A stretch of 51,175 bases of DNA, from the IMG/VR virus record IMGVR_UViG_3300037176_000027, positions 1 to 51,175 of that record; one strand, given 5' to 3'. Positions 46,614 to 51,175 of this stretch are shown piece by piece. Numbering within the stretch: the stretch's first letter is position 1; every line of letters starts with the position of its first letter. The stretch comes from a virus. Under the pieces are notes generated by a model. It searched no databases and was not told the DNA's origin. It saw only the letters and a program-made list of their open reading frames with translations. The position numbers and the translations under genes are program-made.

Positions 46614-46665
46614 CACGGCCCCGCTCATCCCGCGTTTCCCGTGACCTGACTCATTCCCGTACCCG

Positions 46666-46693
46666 GCCTCCTGGCGACCGCCAGGGGGCTTTT
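46666..46693 (+). terminator. Terminator before the papain-like gene
   Basis: 10-bp stem GCCTCCTGGC/GCCAGGGGGC (one G-T pair) with a 4-nt loop, followed by TTTT. Confidence 0.75.
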
Positions 46694-46712
46694 CTCATGC
46701 CCCGGAGGCATC

Positions 46713-47528
46713 GTGTACGAAGGCGCTACCCCCACGAAGTTCGGTCAGTTCGCAGTCGCGGAGCCGCCGCACTTCGACCGGATGCAGCTGCACCGCGGCG
46801 AGCCGCTGCGGGAGGTGTCCTGGCCGATGGCGTTCGGGCCGCTCGATCAGGAGGACCTGATCGAGCAGGGCATCTTTACCGACAAGATCGTCATGGGCGC
46901 CGCGCGGGTCGACGCGCTCGGCTCGTGTACCGCGCAGTCGACCACCGCCCACTACGGGGAGCGGCTGCACGTCGCCGGGAAGGACCTCACCGCCGCTGGC
47001 CTGTCCGCGACAGACCTGACCGGCAACGAGGTGTGGGCGATCCGCTTCTACCACTCGTGCACGTCGCAGACCGGCGACCCGGCGCAGGAGTGGCCGCCGA
47101 CTGACTGCGGGTCGACGGGCCTGTACTGCTGCAAGGAGATGCTGGCCCAGAAGCGCATCGCTGACTACAAGACCGCGACCGGCGCGGCCAACCTGCTGTC
47201 CATGCTGCAGGCCGGGAGCGCCATCATGGGCGGCCCGTGGTTCAACTCGTGGATGGCTGTCGACTCGGACGGGTTCGTCGACGGTGACGGCAGCCTGGAT
47301 GCCCTGTATGAGGCGGTCGCGTCCGGTGTCGCTGGCGGCCACGAAACCACCCCGCACACGATCGTCCAGCTGGCCCAGACCAGCAACGGCATCGAGCTGG
47401 ACAAGACCATCATCGAGGTGCGCAACTCGTGGTCGACCTCCTTTGGCCTGTCCGGTGATTACCGGGTTCACGCCAGCACTCTTCAGTTCCTCGCGAGCTA
47501 TTTTGACTACAAGCAATTTGTGGTCTGA
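46713..47528 (+). CDS. Papain-like (C1 family) cysteine peptidase, 271 aa
   Basis: GTG 46713. Catalytic triad visible: Cys72 in LGSCTAQST (LGSCTA replaces the papain GSCWAF), His210 in GVAGGHETTPHTIVQ, and Asn238 in VRNSWSTSFGLSGDY. The segment DCGSTGLYCCKEMLAQKRI (131-149) matches actinobacterial C1-like proteins. No signal peptide or prodomain is visible; the N-terminal 40 residues (GQFAVAEPPHFDRMQLHRG) could act as one. Roles possible: processing of phage proteins, or a host- or community-directed toxin. Confidence 0.85.
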   Translation: MYEGATPTKFGQFAVAEPPHFDRMQLHRGEPLREVSWPMAFGPLDQEDLIEQGIFTDKIVMGAARVDALGSCTAQSTTAHYGERLHVAGKDLTAAGLSATDLTGNEVWAIRFYHSCTSQTGDPAQEWPPTDCGSTGLYCCKEMLAQKRIADYKTATGAANLLSMLQAGSAIMGGPWFNSWMAVDSDGFVDGDGSLDALYEAVASGVAGGHETTPHTIVQLAQTSNGIELDKTIIEVRNSWSTSFGLSGDYRVHASTLQFLASYFDYKQFVV

Positions 47529-47546
47529 CGCAGTAAAATAGGATGC

Positions 47547-48200
47547 GTGGCGACTCCTGAGCGGCTCGAATACCAGCGCCAATGGAAAGAACGGAAGCGC
47601 CGCGAAGAGGGCATACCCAAACGGGGAGAAAAACCATTCTGTGACAATGGTCACCCACGTACGCCCGAAAACCTATCGGGTAAGAGCGGTGACTGCAAAG
47701 CCTGCGCGAGGGAGCGCATGGCTGCGAAGAGGCGAGAGCAGGGGATCCAGCCTCGCCACCCAGGAGTTACCTGGACTTGTAGCCACGACCCTGGGACGAA
47801 CATGAGGTACGTCAAGGGCAAGCCAAAGGGCTGCAAGGCCTGCCATCGAGAGAAGCAACGGACCCGCCCATGCGACGCAGAGCAAAAGCGCGCCTACGCC
47901 CAATCGCACCGGGACGAGATAAACACCCGGAGGCGCGCATGGCGCGCGGTTAACCGTCCAGACGCCGTTGAGTTCATAAACGGCGACGATTTGGCGGTCG
48001 AATACGCCAGAATCATCGACGGTGATCCGTGCGTCTATTGCGGACGGCCAGGCATCGAGAAAGACCACATCATCGCGGTAGCAAGCGGCGGGACAGGCGA
48101 ATGGATCAACCTCGCGCCTATCTGCCGCCGCTGCAACGCGAGCAAGCAGGACCGGGACGTCCTCCGGTTCATGCTGCGACGTCTCGTCCTGGCCGCCTGA
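47547..48200 (+). CDS. HNH endonuclease, 217 aa
   Basis: GTG 47547. Two zinc-ribbon-like clusters (FCDNGHPRTPENL with DCKAC; WTCSHDPG with GCKAC) precede a helical linker and the HNH domain CVYCGRPGIEKDHIIAVASGG, NLAPICRRCNASKQ. It is the third HNH gene of the element, again a small free-standing nuclease. Slightly lower GC and different codon use (AAA, GAA, CCA common) than neighbours suggest later acquisition. Confidence 0.84.
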   Translation: MATPERLEYQRQWKERKRREEGIPKRGEKPFCDNGHPRTPENLSGKSGDCKACARERMAAKRREQGIQPRHPGVTWTCSHDPGTNMRYVKGKPKGCKACHREKQRTRPCDAEQKRAYAQSHRDEINTRRRAWRAVNRPDAVEFINGDDLAVEYARIIDGDPCVYCGRPGIEKDHIIAVASGGTGEWINLAPICRRCNASKQDRDVLRFMLRRLVLAA

Positions 48201-48260
48201 TAAGGCTTAACCGGACGCGCCACCCCCTGAACGTTCCTGCCCCAGTTGAACGGAGACGAC

Positions 48261-48536
48261 ATGCTGGCATCAATCAAGGCGGCGCTGGAAAGCGCCAGGG
48301 CCGAGCTGGAGAAGCTGGCCGCCGAGGCAACCGGCGAGGCCCGCAAGCAGATCGAGGCCGCGCTGCAGCGCGTCACCGAGGCCGAGACGCAGATCAAGGG
48401 CCTGGTGACCAAGTACGAGCAGGACATCGAGGCCACCGTCGAGGCCGACCTGCCGACCGCGAAGACGGAGCTGGAGTCGCTGGGCAAGAAGCTCGTCGCC
48501 GACGTGCTCGCGATCCTCGCCTCGTCCGGGGTATGA
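48261..48536 (+). CDS. Coiled-coil protein, 91 aa
   Basis: ATG 48261 with CGGAG at 6-bp spacing. An alpha-helical coiled coil throughout (IKAALESARAELEKLAAEATGEARKQ; RVTEAETQIKGLVTKYEQD), C-terminal hydrophobic end (VADVLAILASSGV). Coupled to the next gene by ATGA. It may cooperate with 48533-48682 in the membrane or form a spanin-like helper, but there is no lipobox; unassigned. Confidence 0.68.
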   Translation: MLASIKAALESARAELEKLAAEATGEARKQIEAALQRVTEAETQIKGLVTKYEQDIEATVEADLPTAKTELESLGKKLVADVLAILASSGV

Positions 48537-48682
48537 CCGACCCTGTACCCGAGGACGAACAGTCGCACGATCTGGATCCTGGGTTTCTCGGTGCCTGGCT
48601 GATCGGCATGGCCGCGGTCGCCGCCTACGTGGTGACGTGGCCGGTCCGGAAGGTCATGAGGCTCGTCCGAGGCCGCCGGTAA
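48533..48682 (+). CDS. Small single-TM protein, 49 aa
   Basis: An ATG in the previous stop. Acidic N-terminus (DPVPEDEQSHDLD), one membrane helix (FLGAWLIGMAAVAAYVVTW), basic C-terminal tail (RKVMRLVRGRR). This is holin-like topology; the last gene before a strong terminator. A lysis role is possible, not shown. Confidence 0.62.
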   Translation: MTDPVPEDEQSHDLDPGFLGAWLIGMAAVAAYVVTWPVRKVMRLVRGRR

Positions 48683-48701
48683 ACCGCCCGGACACACGAA
48701 A

Positions 48702-48754
48702 GCGCCCGGCCGCCGGTCCCCATCACGGGACTGGTGGCCGGGCGTCTTTTTTTT
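48702..48754 (+). terminator. Strong terminator at the end of the late region
   Basis: Long hairpin (CGCCCGGCC with GGCCGGGCG, plus an inner CCGGTCCC/GGGACTGG stem, about 17 bp in total) followed by eight T. It also lies at the end of the convergent minus-strand gene 48761-49033, so it may serve transcription from both sides on that border. Confidence 0.9.
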
Positions 48755-48760
48755 GCTGCC

Positions 48761-49033
48761 CTACCGCCGCGGTGGCGCTGGCCGCACGGGCGCGCGTGCG
48801 GCTGCCTTCCGCTGGTTCCACTGGGCCATTCCCAGGACAAGCAGGACCCCGGCCAGGCTCCACAAGGCCCACGTCAGGGCGTAGATATTTATGCCAGCTC
48901 CGGCCAGGAGCAGGATGCCGAACAGCAGCAGCCGGACCGCACCCCAGGGCCGCCGGCGCCCGTACTCGTGGTGGCGGTGGCTCCATTCATCCGTGCTGAC
49001 CCACAGGGGGCCGACGTCGATGCCTGCTCTCAT
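48761..49033 (-). CDS. Two-TM membrane protein, 90 aa
   Basis: Convergent to the late genes. ATG 49033 with AGAGGACAGGC. Cytoplasmic acidic/His-rich start (DVGPLWVSTDEWSHRHHEYG), two helices (AVRLLLFGILLLAGAGINIYAL and WALWSLAGVLLVLGMAQW), then an Ala/Arg tail. Its upstream DNA has a GTCGT-4-ACGAC inverted repeat (49059-49072) and a TACGTAAT motif as seen before the propeller genes. Function unknown; possibly a lysogeny-expressed immunity or exclusion protein. Confidence 0.68.
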   Translation of the reverse strand: MRAGIDVGPLWVSTDEWSHRHHEYGRRRPWGAVRLLLFGILLLAGAGINIYALTWALWSLAGVLLVLGMAQWNQRKAAARAPVRPAPPRR

Positions 49034-49229
49034 TGCCTGTCCTCTGTATACGTAATGCGTCGTTTACACGACACATCGAACGAGGACTCTGCGGGCATGG
49101 CACAAGGCTAGACGGCGTCCCGGCGCGGGGTCACGCAGACGCACCCGGGGCCCAGCTTGCTGCTCCGAGTTCGCGTCCGGCGCATCGTCCGCTATCCTTC
49201 TCTGTGCCGCCGGGCACACGGCGGCTCCA

Positions 49230-49311
49230 GGCAGGTTGCCCGAGCGGCCAAAGGGAGCGGTCTGTAAAACCGTCGGCTACGCCTTCGGTGGTTCGAATCC
49301 ACCACCTGCCA
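49230..49311 (+). tRNA. tRNA-Tyr (GUA)
   Basis: Acceptor GGCAGGT/ACCTGCC (7 bp), D-arm, anticodon stem CGGTC/ACCG with loop CTGTAAA (anticodon GTA), a long class II variable arm (TCGGCTACGCCTTC) and a T-arm GGTGG-TTCGAAT-CCACC. Discriminator A at 49311; CCA is not encoded. Tyrosine tRNA with the expected long arm. It may mark the prophage/chromosome junction. Confidence 0.95.
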
Positions 49312-49321
49312 CATCCTGCGA

Positions 49322-49367
49322 AAACGGCCCGTTAGCCGCGAATTCTCGTGCTAGCGGGCCGTTTCTG
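49322..49367 (+). terminator. Terminator of tRNA-Tyr
   Basis: AAACGGCCCG(TTAGC)/(GCTAG)CGGGCCGTTT stem of about 15 bp including one G-T pair, followed by a CT-rich tract. It ends the tRNA transcript. Confidence 0.8.
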
Positions 49368-49901
49368 CTCTGTCCCAGCGTGTGTCACCTTGGGTCGCTG
49401 TGGACCGTTGTGTTGCGGTGTCCACGGACGCATAGCGGACGGGCGTGGGTGCCGCCAGGACGGTCGGTGCGTACCGTCGGCTGTTTCACGGACGGCCACG
49501 GACCAGCGTAAGGGGGCCGTTGTCAAGTCGGATGGCGTGATTTGCGTGATTGCGGTGCTGTAGGGGTTAAGTGGTTGCTGCGGTGGTCGTGGCTGGTGGT
49601 GTGCGGACGGGCCGGGCGCGTGCGGGCGTGGCTGGAGCCCGCAGCGCATGGAGGGCGCGCGGGTAACCGGGCGTGATGCCCCGGCTGCTTCCCGTCCCTA
49701 CGTAGCTCAAGCGGGCTCGGCCGTGATCGGCCTGCCCCGACAGCGTTCAACCGGGCTGGCGGGAAGACGCCGGGGACCGGGGAGGGCTGCCCAGGGTCCG
49801 TGACGGGGTCAGTGCCACCTACGGGGATGCGGGCTCGCCCTCCCGGCCCGGGAGAGGACAGTCTTCATGGCACCCGCGAGTTACGGGCGCGTTTGTGCTG
49901 T
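49368..49901. other. Non-coding interval: tRNA-distal DNA and 3' flank of the IS110 element
   Basis: No supported gene in 534 bp. The left part (49368-49560) is featureless. From about 49640 to 49900 the sequence holds several GC-rich hairpins: CCGGGGAGGGC/GCCCTCCCGG (49777-49787 with 49837-49846, enclosing 49 nt), GGCCG-4-CGGCC (about 49719-49732), and CCGGGCG/CGCCCGG-like pairs near 49667-49685. This is the 3' flank of the transposase and a candidate for a structured RNA. The right end of the IS was not located. Confidence 0.5.
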
Positions 49902-51086
49902 TCAGGCGGCCTGCGCAGCCTCCTCGGAGGCGAGGCGGCCGCCGGAGGCGGCAACGGGGTCCCAGTCGGCGCCGTGCACGGCCATGAAGTAGATCCAGCG
50001 CAGCAGTGACGCCGCGCAGGCGACGCGGGCCTTCGCCCGGGCCGCGCGGGCGCTCCGTGCGGCCTGCGCGGCCTGGGCCGAGCCGGGGCGCGCGCTTCCG
50101 GCCGCGGCGCGGGCGGATTCCTCCGCGCCCGAGACGAGCGCCTGGTACTTGGCCTTCATGACCGGGTTCCAGTTCAGCATCGCGAACGTCGCCCGCCAGG
50201 CCGCGACGCGCAGCGCGGGCCGGCCGCGCCGCGAGATCCGCGAAGCGCCCTCGGACGCGCCGGAGGCGTTGTCCGACGGGGACAGCCCGGCATGCTTGAC
50301 CAGCGACGACGATGTCTCGTAGCGGCGGGGATCGCCGGTCTCGGCCAGGATCACGGCCGCGCCGGCCAGCGTGAGCCCGGGAATGTCCCCGAGCCGGGCC
50401 AGGCCGAGTCCGACGAGGAGCGCCGCCATGTCCGCCTCCACCTCTTTCAGCTGGCGGCGGGCCCGCTGCAGGTCGTCCAGCTCGTCGCGGATCCGGCGGA
50501 ACAGGCTGCGCCGCGACCAGGCCACGGCGCCGGGGTCGTCGGCCAGCGCCAGGACTTTCCGGGCGATCCGCCGGTCCGGCCGCGGCGTGCCCCAGCCGGG
50601 TGCCGCGTCCCGCACCAGGGCCAGGAACTCATCCTCCCCGGCCCCTGCCAGCCGGGCCGGGTCCGCCCCGCAGCGGGAGGTCACGACCTCGAGCGCGGCC
50701 AGCCAGGTCATCGAGGCGAACGGGTCGGCCGCGGCGGTCACCGCCGACGGCCACGCGACCGACAGGAAATCCCGCACCCGCAGCACCGCCGCCGTCGCCG
50801 TGGTCACCAGCTGCGCGCGGCGCCGCCCGAGATGCCGCAGGCACGCCCACGACTCGTCCAGCTCCTCGGGAATGTAGCAGTGCAGCTCCGCGGCCAGCCG
50901 GGCGATCAGCACCGCGTCCGGCTCGTCCCGCTTATGGCCCGTGTAATCCTCCTGCTCGCGGGCGATGTGCGACACCAGCGGCTGCACGCATACCAGCGCC
51001 ACCCCGAGTTCCCCGCACAGCCGCTGGACCTGCATCCACCGCGACCCGGTGTCGGCGTACAAGTTCATGTGCAGAGTTAGGTACAC
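49902..51086 (-). pseudogene. IS110-family transposase lacking its N-terminus, about 388-394 aa
   Basis: Reads leftward. Residues about 8-60 resemble the middle of the DEDD catalytic domain (LYADTGSRWMQVQRL, then GHKRDEPDAVLIARLAAEL with the second Asp region). The C-terminal Transposase_20 domain (LGDIPGLTLAGAAVILAETGD, RYETSSSLVKHAGLSPSDN, ISRRGRPALRVAAWRATFAML) is intact. The expected start with the first catalytic Asp (VGIDxA-type) is absent: in frame there is a stop 11 codons upstream of the GTG. An Ala/Arg-rich insertion lies near residue 345. It may be truncated at the window end or a broken copy. Confidence 0.78.
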
Positions 51087-51175
51087 GTGAACGTGCAGAG
51101 GTGCTGGGGGTTACCAGTCGTAGGGCCATCTGCTGTCGGCTACTGGGGAGTCGGGGCTGTAGCGGAGTTCGGCCT
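51087..51175. other. Window end, upstream of IS110 fragment
   Basis: 89 bp without a supported gene. On the minus strand it should hold the missing N-terminal codons of the transposase if the copy were intact; only a short in-frame stretch ending at TAA is seen. Confidence 0.5.

Noticed and set aside
49332-49649. Minus-strand frame of 105 aa next to the tRNA
   Set aside because: Pro/Arg/His-rich composition without domain, overlaps the tRNA terminator and has no RBS.
49640-49901. Group II intron or retron RNA
   Set aside because: No reverse transcriptase gene is present and I could not identify domain V; an IS-associated RNA is more likely.

Overview
The window is GC-rich, with many GTG/TTG starts, ATGA/GTGA translational overlaps and actinobacterial protein families (DUF932/TIGR03299, DUF2786, DUF1003, an Rv2179c-type exonuclease, YVTN beta-propellers). 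This points to an actinomycete host. Nearly all of it is one siphovirus-type phage genome, most likely an integrated prophage or prophage-like contig. No integrase, excisionase or classical repressor is visible, so at least one end of the element lies outside the window.

Layout. (1) About 1-6050, leftward accessory or early region: four short transcription units read on the minus strand. Each starts at an AT-rich promoter of one design: a TTGACT -35 and TAACTT -10 with 17-bp spacing, overlapped by a 10-13-10 inverted repeat (TGACTAAGTT/AACTTAGTCA). Several units end in strong hairpin terminators. Recognised products are a DUF932/TIGR03299 protein and a DUF2786 protein; the rest are small hypotheticals. 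(2) 6082-13316, rightward packaging and portal module: a PP-loop (PAPS-reductase-like) protein and its coupled partner, P27 small terminase, an HTH protein, PBSX-type large terminase, an HNH nuclease, an SPP1 gp6-like portal and a cascade of tiny genes. (3) 13352-23335, head module: small membrane and Cys-rich proteins, a DEDD exonuclease, minor capsid protein 2 (MuF-like), scaffold, P22/HK97-fold coat protein and head-tail connectors. (4) 25850-42447, tail module: tail terminator, major tail protein, tail chaperones G/GT with a -1 slippery site, a 1413-aa tape measure with a tail lysozyme domain, Dit-like protein, tail hub, and a set of tip or fibre proteins, one carrying a GH16 glycosidase. 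(5) 42555-48682, lysis and late accessory genes: membrane proteins, a DUF1003 protein, a GH25-like endolysin with an altered active site, a papain-like peptidase and HNH nucleases. (6) 48761-51175: a minus-strand membrane protein, tRNA-Tyr(GUA) with terminator, then an IS110-family transposase lacking its N-terminus next to a structured non-coding flank. This end may be the chromosomal junction.

Cargo on the opposite strand interrupts the late operon at several places: a membrane pentapeptide-repeat protein (14272-15399), two tandemly duplicated secreted seven-bladed YVTN beta-propellers (23413-25694), an HNH nuclease (44228-44827) and a two-TM protein (48761-49033). These are the best candidates for morons or lysogenic-conversion genes.

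How it fits together: the PP-loop gene diverges from the leftward units at about 6 kb. Terminase, portal, scaffold and coat build and fill the head. The connectors (21638-23335) and tail genes build a long flexible tail, about 200 nm if the usual tape-measure scaling holds. The fibre proteins bind and possibly digest host glycans, and the 42.5-48.7 kb genes release progeny. The most unusual features are the shared operator-promoter regulon, the twin secreted propellers inside a tail operon, the GH16 fibre, the phage-encoded papain-fold enzyme and the endolysin lacking the usual GH25 acidic pair. All family assignments are from reading the sequence; no database search was run.
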